The position numbers were made by a program, and so were the translations under genes. Under the pieces are notes generated by a model, which searched no databases, was not told where the DNA came from, and saw only the letters and a program-made list of their open reading frames with translations. Positions 22,386 to 34,000 of a stretch of DNA of 64,000 nucleotides are shown here, in pieces. Source of the stretch: Panonychus citri (taxonomy: Eukaryota > Arthropoda > Arachnida > Trombidiformes > Tetranychidae); assembly GCF_014898815.1 (NCBI RefSeq), contig NW_026515445.1, forward strand, positions 248,001 through 312,000, in the 5' to 3' direction. Within the stretch, counting starts at the first letter, position 1. Each line of letters begins with the position of its first letter.

Positions 22386-23379
22386 TTTCAATTAGATTTA
22401 AGCTTCTAATCAACTGGACAATCAACTAATTGTTAGAAAAGATAATTGTCACAATTAAAGAAATTTATAAACTGCTAACGAAGAGAAAACAGATGATTAA
22501 CCCAAACAGAGTTTTTAACATTGAGAAGAAGAAGGAAAAGAAAAAGACAGAGAAGAGAAAATCCTCTTTCTTTTTCAACCTTCTCTTCTTTTATCTTCTC
22601 TGTCTAATTTTTCAATGACTGATCTTTCTTTCAATGTAGACAGAGAAAGAGAAAGAGAAATTTCAATGAAACGAACTCTCTGTTCATCTAATTACAAATA
22701 GAATTCAGTTGAATTATCGAATTCGTATAAATCTCGACATCGTCGTGGAAATTGTTCTAAGGTAAAAGAAATTTGAAGTTCGAGTCCGATAAGTTGAACG
22801 AAATTTTTTCCTCTACAATTAATTTGATTGTTCACTAATTGTAAAAGTTTTTTTTTCTATTTAAATCGTGGTAACAATTTATGATTAGATTTCCGATTCG
22901 ACCGAAACTTTGAAGATCATTTTCTCCTCTTTTGATTCAAATGTTTTCGAGTTGAGAACCAGAGCAATTAACTTAAAATTAGAAAGAAGATTAAACAGCT
23001 TTTAATTAACTTTCTCCTTTTTTTACCCAATTAGTGGTAATGATTGATTGTTGAGACAATTTAGTTAACGTTAATTAATAAAAAAACTTTTTAAACCAAA
23101 GGGAAAAATTACAAATGGAAGTTTTTAACTTTGTTGATTGTTTCTAGTTTTGTTTTTCACCGTTGATCCGAATAACCCAACAATTAAGATTCGCAGATTT
23201 AATTGATTGGCGAGGCAATTTTGCTTGTAATCAACTAATTATAGTGTTTTCCAAGGTGTGAGAGCAAAAGATGAGAGAATGATAGAGAAAATTAGAAGAG
23301 CAAACGAAATTTGATGCGAATTAAATCATCAGGTAATTATTGAAATTTCTTTTTTCACGAGAGTTAATAAATTGTTCAT
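22386..23379. other. Intergenic: SDR39U1 upstream region and ARP3 3' flank
   Basis: No gene beyond the repeated element at 22546-22697. An open frame at plus 22430-22618 is Lys/Phe-rich because it reads through the pyrimidine/purine arms of that element, and is rejected. The ARP3 3' UTR should occupy the right end. Confidence 0.6.
22546..22697. repeat. Alternating-arm inverted-repeat element, copy 2
   Basis: GACAGAGA (from 22546), TCTCTGTCTA (22597-22606) and TAGACAGAGA (22637-22646), then GAGAAATTTC and CTCTGTTCATCTAATTACA. Same order and orientation as 15452-15598. The nearest arm is about 160 bases upstream of the SDR39U1-like start codon. Confidence 0.75.
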
Positions 23380-25008
23380 TTAAATGAGAGCACCGAAAAC
23401 TGGATTGTGTCGACAAATACTAGGACCATATTCTTCGTATTTTTGTTTCGTGTGCGAAGTTGTATAAAATTCATTCGTCGAAGCTAAAATCGATCCACCG
23501 AACCAAACAGCGTAACGTTGCATCGAATGGGAAACAACTTTGACCGTCATTTGACTTGGAGTGATTGTTCCTGATGATAATTGTGTACTTAATTTCTGTC
23601 TAGCATTGCATTGCCGTTTAATATCACGTTCTAAACGTTTATCGAAATCTTTGAACATAGTTGATCCACCAGAAAGAACGATATTCTGAAATGTAATTGG
23701 AAAATGAAACAAAATTAGTTCAAATTATTCATTAGATGTTAAACACGTTATCAATGTTGATTAATTCATTTAAAAAGGGATTAGTTTAAGAGGATTAAAG
23801 GTTATTATGTTGTAAATTGTAATACTAGATGATAATTTAAGGGTGGATACAGAATTATCATCAAGCGGATATCCTGAGTAATTCAATAATTACTAATACT
23901 AATGGTAATTCCTAATTTGGAAGTGAGATGAAAACAAATTATTTTGATGAGAAAAGTAAACTAATTGTTATGAGTTAATCCTGATATTGATTATCAAGAT
24001 TATCTCTCTTCCTCTTATCATATTTATGTGTAGAGATTTGATTAAGATTTTGTTTCATTACCTTATAAAGAGGTCGACGAACATCAATTGGACAGTTTTG
24101 TATACAAGTGTCAACAATGTCAGAAATTGATGTTGAAAATCAGGATTAGCGATCTCAGGATTGAAAAATATCTCAGGTCCAAGGAAACGTTCAAATCCAA
24201 CATCAACATCAAAATTTGATTTGGTTATATGATTAACACCAGAATATTTTTTAACACATTTAGATGGGTTCTTGTCAAATTTGTCAAACTCTTTAGCAAT
24301 ATCTGGACAAATGTAGCAGAATTTTTCCTTAATTGCTTTTGCAGTTTCCAATGATTGTTCGGGTGGAATGTTAAATTCACGTTCACGTAGAAGACTTTGG
24401 ATAAAATAAGTAATATCACGACCTGCAATGGGAATATGTTTGATACAACTACCGATAACATAGCCATCGGCAACAGGGATAACATGGGTCACACCATCAC
24501 CCGAATCAACCACAATTCCGGTTAAACTTTGAACTCCATTGGTTGCCGACCAAGAGGCCACCAGAGCGAGAACAGCTTGAACGGCAATGTATAAACCAGG
24601 TACATTAAAAGATTCAAACATAATCTCAGCAGTGTATTCACGGTTCTCTGGTGTATTCAAGGGCGGTTCCGTTAGTAGGAAATAATGATCCTCTGGTTCA
24701 GCTCGAAGATATTTGAAAATACATTGTTCCCAGAAGCGTTCCATCAAGTCCCAATCTTCAACGATACCATGACGGATTGGGTATTTAATTGAATAACCAT
24801 TTAGATCAATACAATCATCGCCAATGAAAAAATCTAAATCATCAATTCCTCTTGCTAACCGACGAGAAGCTTGATCACCAACTTTAGATGTTTCCTTTAT
24901 TGCTATGGACGATGGGATAATATACTGAGGTCCAGTATTACCAGCATAGCCTAATTTAGTGTAACCAGTACCATTGTCGATAACAATTGCAGGTAAATGA
25001 TTAGTCAT
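23380..25008 (-). CDS. Arp3: Actin-related protein 3 (Arp2/3 complex subunit), one-base frameshift
   Basis: Exons 24062-25008 and 23380-23685, GT-AG intron. The product is the ARP3 subunit that, with ARP2, nucleates branched actin filaments. The N-terminus MTNHLPAIVIDNGTGYTKLG carries the actin phosphate-1 loop. Later come LLTEPPLNTPENRE, GIVVDSGDGVTHV (phosphate-2) and, in exon 2, NIVLSGGSTMFKDF, ending RHNPVFGALI. The family-conserved stretch ISDIVDTCIQNCPIDVRRP is present just before the intron but one frame off. The shift sits at a four-base A run on the plus strand, 24136-24139; one more A there would give a continuous protein of 417 aa, the usual ARP3 length (418 in human). Everything else is intact, so a consensus error is the likeliest reason. 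Start chosen over an upstream Met (MVII) by family alignment. A donor at 25387-25388 marks a 5' UTR exon. Confidence 0.95.
23686..24061 (-). other. ARP3 intron
   Basis: 376 bases with a GTAATG donor and an ATTACATTTCAG acceptor. No other content seen. Confidence 0.85.
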
Positions 25009-26139
25009 GATGATCACCAACTTGACACAGAAAATGAATCCAACACTGTGACAAACAAAAAACTATTCAAAGAGAAGATTAAATGGAAAGAGAGAGAAAA
25101 GGAGAAAGAGAGAAAACTGTGAATGAAAAAGGGGTGAGGCAAAGGAATAGAAGACACACACACACAGGTGAGAGAAAGAAAAAGAGAATAAAATAAAAAG
25201 AAAAATTAAACAGAACAAAAAAACTCTGAAGATATTTGATTCTTAGGAATTAAACAAACACACAAAGAGGAAGAAAGAAAAAAAGAAAAGATTTAGATGA
25301 GAAAAGAAAACAGAAGAGAAACAGTTAACACACTTGATCTCCATTCTAATTGGAATCAATTCTTTCAACCAAAAGACTTGAACACTTACCTTTTAGAGTA
25401 TTGCCTTAACCACCGAACAATAATAATAACTAATTAGTAGAAACTAGAAAATGATTCCATTAATCAGTAAATCTGATTAATTGAAAAACAACAAGATTGA
25501 TCAACCCAACTGAAAACTCAGTTAACTCAAAGATTAAGCCGGTGAACCAATAAAACGTTTGCGCGCGAATTTCAACCCAATCGAGTTTCTTACGACAAAA
25601 TAACAACAACAATCAATAAATTGCAATCAATTAGATTTGGAGACAATCAAGTCAACTTAATTTGTTCTCGAATCTCAAAGGAAATTAGAAATCATGTCCA
25701 TTTTCATCAACGATTTTCATGGTCAATCGTAAATGTGAAAGAGAAAGTGTCAAATTGATCGACGAAATTTAATTGAATTCATAGTTTGAATTGTTTTTCT
25801 TCAAGTTTGAAAGGCTTATGTCTCCTCTTGATTTTAATTGTATGCAATTAATTGGTTAGTTTCATTTCTAAATTGAAATTGTATGTGTAATAAGTTTAAT
25901 TGTTGATTGATAGATTTAAAAATAGCTCGAGATTTGATTTTGTTTTATTGAATCAATGATTCGATTTCCATCAAGGTGGTTTCGGAGGATAAGTAATTCT
26001 TAGTGCTAATTGACTGATATAAAGGAAATCAACTTAATTTAGTTTAATTCTCCTTTAATTAAGAAAAATTGAAGAGCTTAAAAAATTCCGAATTGAATTC
26101 AAATTAAATCACAATGAAAATGTTTTGTTCCACTGACAC
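25009..26139 (-). promoter_or_regulatory. ARP3 5' UTR intron and upstream region
   Basis: A GTAAGTG donor follows the sequence CTCTAAAAG at 25389, indicating a noncoding first exon starting somewhere right of 25389. A likely acceptor (TTCATTTTCTGTGTCAAG) lies about 15 bases before the ATG. The rest is AT-rich promoter-side DNA without an open frame of note. Confidence 0.5.
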
Positions 26140-26149
26140 TAGATGGCGA
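26140..26149 (+). promoter_or_regulatory. TAGATGGCGA word, CTCF-like candidate at edge of gene cluster
   Basis: Plus-strand TAGATGGCGA, one base from the minus-strand TAGATGGCGC at 7341-7350. It sits where the gene-dense part gives way to the opa desert. Weak by itself. Confidence 0.2.
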
Positions 26150-29100
26150 AACTCATTCGTAACTAAAGAAAACTTTAAAGCAATTAAATCAATTTTAATC
26201 ACAATCAGAATCAAAGTATTTGCACAAATAGTGTAGGTTATAAATCACCATAGAAAGATAATTGTCAATCCAATTAGATTCCCTGGTAAATTACCCATTA
26301 AATTGTGTATAGAAAGAAAACTAAGATTGGAAAAGGAAAAAAAAATTATTAGTTAGAAATCAGTGATTGAAACAATTAAGCAAACTAATGGTTAACCATT
26401 AACCTAATTAACGTAACTTACATAAGCCATTAGAAGCAGTTTAAACAATTAAGTAATAATATACACAAGAGATGACAATCAAAGGGGACATTTAAAGTGA
26501 AACAAGAAAGTGAAACTATTAATCAAATCGTGAAAGTGAAACAAAAAAAAATGGTCAATATATAAATTGTAACAATCAAACTTTAATGGAAATCATGTTA
26601 ACATGAATTAGCTTTCAACTGATGATTAAAACTGATGATAAAAAAAAACCTAATGTCCATAGGCGTCCATTGAATGTGTATATAAGTTGAATATAAGGTC
26701 AACTCCCGCTGATGATCAGAGGATCGGACGAGAATTGATTTAGATGAAATTATCAGAATCAATATTATCTCACCTTGATCAACATATTGATACAATATGA
26801 TGATAAACTTGATGATGATGATGATGATGATGATTATAGAGAGTGTATAGGATGAGAGGAGGAAGAGGGTGGAGGTGGTGGAGGAGGATGAAAATGATGA
26901 GGAGGCAAATGTAATGATACATTTAACTTGATTGAAAACAAGGCCCTTAGTTGGAGGCCAAATTAAATGGATTGGAATCAATTCAATTCAGTTTTAACTT
27001 AATTTCCGGGTAACTTCATCTTAATTTAATTTCTAGTAGTTAAGTTTTGTTTCTGTTATTATTGATCATCATCATTTGATTAGTGTAACAATCAAACTTG
27101 CAACCATTCAATTGATTGTATTACAAGTTGTTTAAATATGATAAACTTTCAGATATCAAACAATTTACTAATCAAAATGTTCAACTTGTTGTTGTTTATT
27201 ATGATTAACTTTGATTGTCGTGGTTAAATGATAATACAACTAATAATAATGTTATTATTATTTAATTGTATCGATTTCATTATTATTATTAGCCTGATTG
27301 TTGTTAAAGTTAATCAATAAGTAACCTTGTAGTTGACAATTAAAGTTTTATTTTGTATAATCAAATCAAATTGATTGTTTTATAATTTCTGTTGATTTGT
27401 TATGTTATCATGATTAACTTTTGTATTTGATTTCTGGATCAATATTAATTGTTGATCATATATAACATTACTTATCACCAATCATGGTTATTTTAATTGT
27501 GTAAAGTTAATCATTACAACAATACAAGAAAACAAAAAGGTAATTGTAACAATCAACATGGTGAAAAGTTTCAATAGATGACTGATTATTTTGTAAGATT
27601 TGATTCTTTAACAAAACAATTAACAAACCACAAATACATAATAACAACAATCAGTAACCACAATAGGAATTAAAAAAATTATCAATTCTCTTGATTGTTT
27701 GTAAATTGTTTTCATTAGAAAAAAGTTTCTTATTGTTGGACACGATAGATTAACCATCCATGAAACTTTTCTTCTAAATTCGAATTCTATTTTTTTTCTT
27801 CTTATTCTATTATCATCATTTTGTCTTCTCTCTCATCATAATAAGGAAATCATCGATCATCCTTTCTCATCCCTTATCATCATCTTAAAGAAGAAGAAAA
27901 AAATCTTCTCATCATCATCATGAATCTTGTCATCTTTTGTCTGAAGCAAAAAAGTGTCTTCCATTTACTTTCCAATGTCTTTTTCATCATTTCTCTTTCT
28001 TTTCTTCATTTATCATCATCATCATCATCATCATCATCTTGATCATCATTTTCTGATGATAATGATTGTATCTTAAAAATGATGATAACCGTTAATCTTA
28101 CTAATGATAACAATGAATGAAATCAATTCCCAATTGAAAGAAAAGTGAAAAAAAATCTCAACCATTGTTGATGAATGATGATGACGATGATGATGATGTC
28201 TTCCATATCATCTGATTGTTTTCATCATCATTATCACCTTACCTTAATTGTGTTGAGCTAAATTGATTGTCTCTAATTATTATTGTCCACTAATTGTTTT
28301 TTTTCAAAGTCCAATCTCTGGGGACGATTTAAACTCGATAACCTTAGAGTTGGTAAACAGGTCATTTAAAATCAGTTTACCTTTACAGATACTTTTTCAT
28401 TATCATCATCCTCATCCTCATCCTCATCATCCTCATCATCTTTGACAGCTGATTGATTGAATCAATTCTTGGATACAAAAAAAATCATCATTATTGAACC
28501 AACACTTAATACAAGTAGCAACTTAACAGTTACTATTATCATCATCATAATTATCATAATAATTTAAGTTAATCATGATTCTTGCTTGATCATCATTTTT
28601 AATTGCATTTGTCAGTTTTTGACAACAATTTATATCATAAACACACATCATTAACCTCATTGATTATTTACAATCAAAATCTTTAATTACAATTAACAAT
28701 CTAATGTATCATGAAAAGTTTTGGGGAAAAAAGTTTCCACTGAACAAAATTATCTAACTAACCCATGAAAGTTTAAAATTGTAACCAGTTTAATTGTTAA
28801 CAATTAGCAATAACTGATTGGCAATTATTGTGTTTCTTATTAATTTAAGATGATTTGATCAACAATTATAAATACTACAATAACTAGTTTTTGATTAATA
28901 CACAATTATGATTAGTGATGATTAAAAAATAAAACCAAACCCAAGTGAAAACTTTTAATCAGAATGATTAGTTTTCCATGATTTTTTGATTAACTTTGAT
29001 TGTGAGTCTCTCTCAAGGTTAATTTAGTTTCAACCATTTTCGTTGATTATTTACAATTTAAGATACAATTTGCAAATCTTAATCATCAGGGGGTAACCAA

Positions 29101-31298
29101 ATCAAGTTGACTGATAGCGGAAATGAGATTTAAAAACAAATCATAATCAAAACTTAAATTGCAATTGTAATTGACTTTTTTATCAATGTAAATCGAATCA
29201 CAATTTAATTGTAATCAATATATTTCGTTTCAATTTCAATAAAATTAAAATTGTTATCTTTATATCATAATTATAAAAGTTAAACTAATCGTTTGAAAAA
29301 TTAGTTAATTGTTTGGTAAGTTGGAAACACAATATAAGGTTGAGAATCACAATGAAAAGGTAAACAATTAACTGATTAACGGTTTTACAAGGTTATCATC
29401 GGACTGATTGTTAACAATAACAATATAATATTAGTTTTAATGGTTAATTATCAAGGAGACAAACACTCACACTGGTTGATTCACAAACCAACCCGGTGGG
29501 CCACAATAAACCACCCACTACGGTTGAAGACACCTTAGTATCTGTATATAAGATGATAATAAAATGCTGAGGAAAAAAAGTTGATGATGAAGATAAAGAT
29601 GAGGGATGAGGATGAGGATGAGGATGAATATGAAGATGAAAAATGATCAATGATGTTTCATGGGGAGTTAAAGGGGCGGATCGTCATTGATTTGATTTTT
29701 TTGCGATTCTCATGCAAAAACTTGTTAATCTTAATTTGCAATAACAAATAAACAGAATCAAGAATTAAAAAAGTTATGACAGATTAAAAGATTATGAATG
29801 GATGATTAAGAAAAAGGATGATGATGATAATCAGTAAATTGTTTCATGTAATCATTTTTTTCTCTCTCTCTCTCTTCTCTTCATGATCGATTGGTTTTTC
29901 TTGTAGCAGAGTGAGATCACAAATCTTAGCATCTCTCTCTCTCTCTCACTCTCTCATTCTCGATATTCAGTTTCTCTCTCTCTGTCTCCCACCCACTGCG
30001 GGGAAATACAAGAAAACAGATGAAGATGAAAAAGGTAATCAGGTAACTAATTCATATACAAATATATTACTGATAGATTGAGGGTGGAGGAGAGAGAGAG
30101 AGATGAAGATGAAGATGATGATAAACAACAAAGTTGGGGTGGATTAATTATCTTCATGATAGAGGCAATAGTTAACTTATTGTTTGTTTATTTGTTTTGT
30201 TTGTGAAAAAAAAATTGACAGAAAAAAAATCAGGGAAGAATATATAGAAAAAGGAAGATGAAGATGGAGATGGAGATGGAGATGAAGACGAAGATGATAA
30301 CGAAGATGATTATGATGATGATGATGAAGGAGTAAAATTTGACTTTACCCTCGGGAGGAGGTTGATTAAGATTGACTGGTTTACTTGTTGTTGTTATTGA
30401 GCAAGAGGAGGTTTAGGTGAGTAGCTTGTAAGGTAAATGGTGGAGGAGGAGGAGGTGATCATGAAGGTGGAGAGAGGGATAGATGATGATGAAGATCATC
30501 ATCATTTTTATATCATCTCTTTATCATCATCATCATAATGATAAGTTAGAAAACTTTTTGTAAACAATAACAGTTACCAATGTTTTCGTTGGCTTTTGTT
30601 TACAGGTAAGTTTACCTTTCCAAATGATACCTTTTTTTTCAACCTTATCATTTGTTGTTGTTTTTTATTTCACTTTACCTTTCAACCCCTCCCACCTTTG
30701 AACCTACAGGGTGTTAGTTTGCTAGGTAATTGTAATTGTTGAGGTTAATCATTATCATTAAATTAACAACAATCAAAACTTTTGACAGGTAAAAGTTTTA
30801 AAATACAAAAACTGAAACATAAACAAATCAAAGTGTTACTTGATTACTGAATTTATTATTAAATTGATATTAAGCTAATTAGCTGATTGATTGATTGTTT
30901 GGATTCAATTGTTAACTACTGTTTTCTTAATGGCTAATCAGGTAAAGTTTTCAGAACTTTTTGAGTTTCGAGAGTTCGAAAAGTTTTTTTTCTTTAACTT
31001 CTCTTGGGTTTTGATGTTAACCTTTGATTGTTATTAATATATTTTGAAATGAGAGCCAGTTAATTGGTCTGGTTAAGTTGGTTAGTTGAAGCTAATCAAC
31101 AACAATTAAACAGTTGATGGTGATTGTTGCTTCTGACTGTCAATCTTAATCAATTGGGTGATTAATGAACTAACCAGGTAAGTTGAAAGAGAGAGAAAGG
31201 AAAACAATAGAAAGGGGGAAATTTGAACCTTACAATCAAAGGAAAAAGGTAAGTGGGTGGGAATGGGAGTGAGTCTAGTGGAGGATAAACAGTAGAGT

Positions 31299-31302
<4 letters not shown>

Positions 31303-31343
<41 letters not shown>
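31303..31343. repeat. (AG)n microsatellite
   Basis: About 41 bases of AG repeat, read directly. Confidence 0.95.
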
Positions 31344-31345
<2 letters not shown>

Positions 31346-32986
31346 ACAGAGGGTGGGGTGGGCAGACCTCCCAAAGTCCAAGAAAACAATATGAGTCTCA
31401 AAGTGGGAAAACATTAAAATCTCAAATGAATTATGATCATCATGATTACTACAATTTATGGACGAATCAAGATCAGAATCAGAAAAACGTAAAAACGGAA
31501 ATGGATAAGATAAAAATTTTGTGTTTTTTTTTGTTCGAACAAAAAAAAAATTCTCTTCTCTTTAGTTTCTAATCACCAACAATTAACTATATCATTAGAT
31601 CTTAGATTTTTTTACGATTCTGTATTACCCTCAACTCTATCCCAGCCGATCTCCTCCTCATCCTCCCACCGCCATCATCTTCCTGGGCGTGATATCAATC
31701 ACTATTATCCTTAAACTTGATTATTGTTATTATGATTAACCGATTCCCAGAATTTTCATCTTGATTGTGATTCTCTTTAATCATGATAATCAGTTAATCA
31801 CTTTGTTTGTGATCTATCACTTGCTTGGTATGAGAACGTGAATCCAATGTAATAATATATTTACTTAATCATTTTCATCAAACAATCAACTTTTTCCTTC
31901 TCGATCATTATCATTAAATGATTAGTTAAATTGTCATTTCTTATGGTTGGTCAATTGTTTTCCTTATCTTAACCTTTAATCAATCAAATTAAATTAACCA
32001 CAGACTGGTTAATGGTTAATCATCAATCAAATTTAGTCTTGATTAAAAAAAACCACATAAACAATTTACATAATTTTGTTATTATCGTGATTTATTGATT
32101 GTTGTGTTAATTGTTGTTACTGTTGATGATGATTTGACTTTTTTATTATTATTTCTTGATTGTGATACAATGTTGAGATGATAACAATTTACTGATTGTG
32201 ATTAACTCTATATCAAGTCTATATTAAATTGTTTATCTTTACTTGTGTGTCTGTTGTTTATAATATTAATGGTTTCATATTAAATTGATTATGATTTATT
32301 GATTTTGATTAAGGTTTGGTATTTACTTGTTGATTCATATTATCATTTAAATTGTAAATCATTTTTTATCATTTACAATTTTTAATAACAATTTAAAATC
32401 ATTTATCATTGAAAATGTTGCTTACAATTGTACTAGAATCACAAAACTTATCATTCAAATCATGTAACTTACAATTTAAAAATCTAGAGGAATAATTTTT
32501 CAACAATTTAAACTGAATTAAGGAGATTGTATATTGAAAGATGGGAAAATGTAATATTAAGATGATTGCGACAATTAATTGTGAAGAGATACAAATTTAT
32601 TAGGAGAGGAAAAAAAATAGATGAAGGTAACAACAATCAATAGTTAATTGCAATTATAAATGATATTATTTAATGATGGCTGATACTTATGGTTAATCAT
32701 TTGCTATGGGAGTATTGAACATCAATATTTAAGCAACAATTAACTAACAATCAAAGGCTATTGATGTTGATTATAATGAAGGAATCGGTCAAGGAAATGA
32801 ATTGAAATTGAAATTGAATGTGGGTACAATGAAAAGTAAATGATAATAACCAGCATCCGATGATGAAGAAGATGATAAAAAAATGCTAGAATCATCTTCC
32901 CACTCCCAACCACCCACCTCATCCTTATTATTATCATCATGTCTTTTGGATTTCCTGTCAAACACAGATTCAACATCCTCATCATC

Positions 32987-33010
32987 ATCATCATCCTGCA
33001 GGATGATGAT
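32987..33010. repeat. 24-bp perfect palindrome at an ATC/GAT strand switch
   Basis: ATCATCATCCTG followed at once by its reverse complement CAGGATGATGAT, centred on CTGCAG between 32998 and 32999. It joins a (TCA)n run to a (TGA)n run. Confidence 0.9.
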
Positions 33011-34000
33011 AACATAGCAACAGTAACTAACGATTTCCAGATCATCATCAAGTTTATCATTTGTTTATCAGGAATAAATTTCATTGAGTGTTTATACTTA
33101 GCACAACAAATCATATTGTAACTTACTCATGATGATGAAGATGAAGATGATGAGGTATATTCATAGGAATGTTTAAAAATGAAGCAAATGTAAGATGATG
33201 ATGATGATGAAGATGATGAAGATGAAGATGCAATTTACAAAGAAAAAAACAGAGAGAGAAAATTTTTTTCTTCATCTTCTTTGAACATTTTTCATTGGAT
33301 TAACTCAGTTTGACTCCATTTATACATTCACATAGTGAATACAACCTGACAATCAATTGAAAATTAACTTTAATTGTAAAACGTTAACTTTAGACACACT
33401 AGTTGATCGTTACCTTTTATTTTGTGGTTGCTATTAGGAAGAAGATAAAAGATGATGATGAAGAAGATGATGAAGAAGATGATGAAGATGATGATGATGA
33501 TTTCCTTTGAATAATATTAATGACAATTGATATAAAGGTAACATACTAACCCTATTGTGTTGATAATAATCAGCCCTTGAAAACGTGAAAATTTCATCAC
33601 AATGTAACCTTTTTATTTTCGTCATGTTGATTGTTTATCACTTACAATTTAAATTGTTCCCTTTTATTAGTCCAATTTGATTGTTGTTGACTGTTATTGG
33701 TTCTTCTGGTTGTTTAACTTGATTGCAATTAAAACTGATTTATATCCTCATCTTATCATATTAATCTCATTCTCATTTGACCATTTGATTTATTGTGGTT
33801 AACTAATCACATTGAGATTTATATTTTATTTGATTAACTGATTTTCCTTTTTCATTCAATAACTTTTACTAGATTTTGATTGTTGCTTCCTGTAATTTGA
33901 ACTGTTGTTGATTGTTGACAATCAATTGTCTCCATGTTTGAATAACTGTAACTGTTTAACTTGTTATTTGATTAGCTACTGGTTGATATTTGTTTATTTT

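Larger units (their letters stand above)
26150..34000. other. Gene desert, left part, downstream of opa
   Basis: No gene supported. Open frames are short and consist of Ser/Leu, His/Pro or Ile runs from (CT)n, (ATC)n and (GAT)n tracts. Simple repeats include GAT runs near 26813-26833, ATC runs near 28013-28038, an (AG)n tract at about 31303-31343 and a 24-bp palindrome at 32987-33010. It probably includes regulatory DNA of opa, but no specific element can be named. Confidence 0.55.

Noticed and set aside
22740..22800. GTTCGAGTCC resembling a tRNA T-loop
   Set aside because: No matching acceptor, D or anticodon stems around it.
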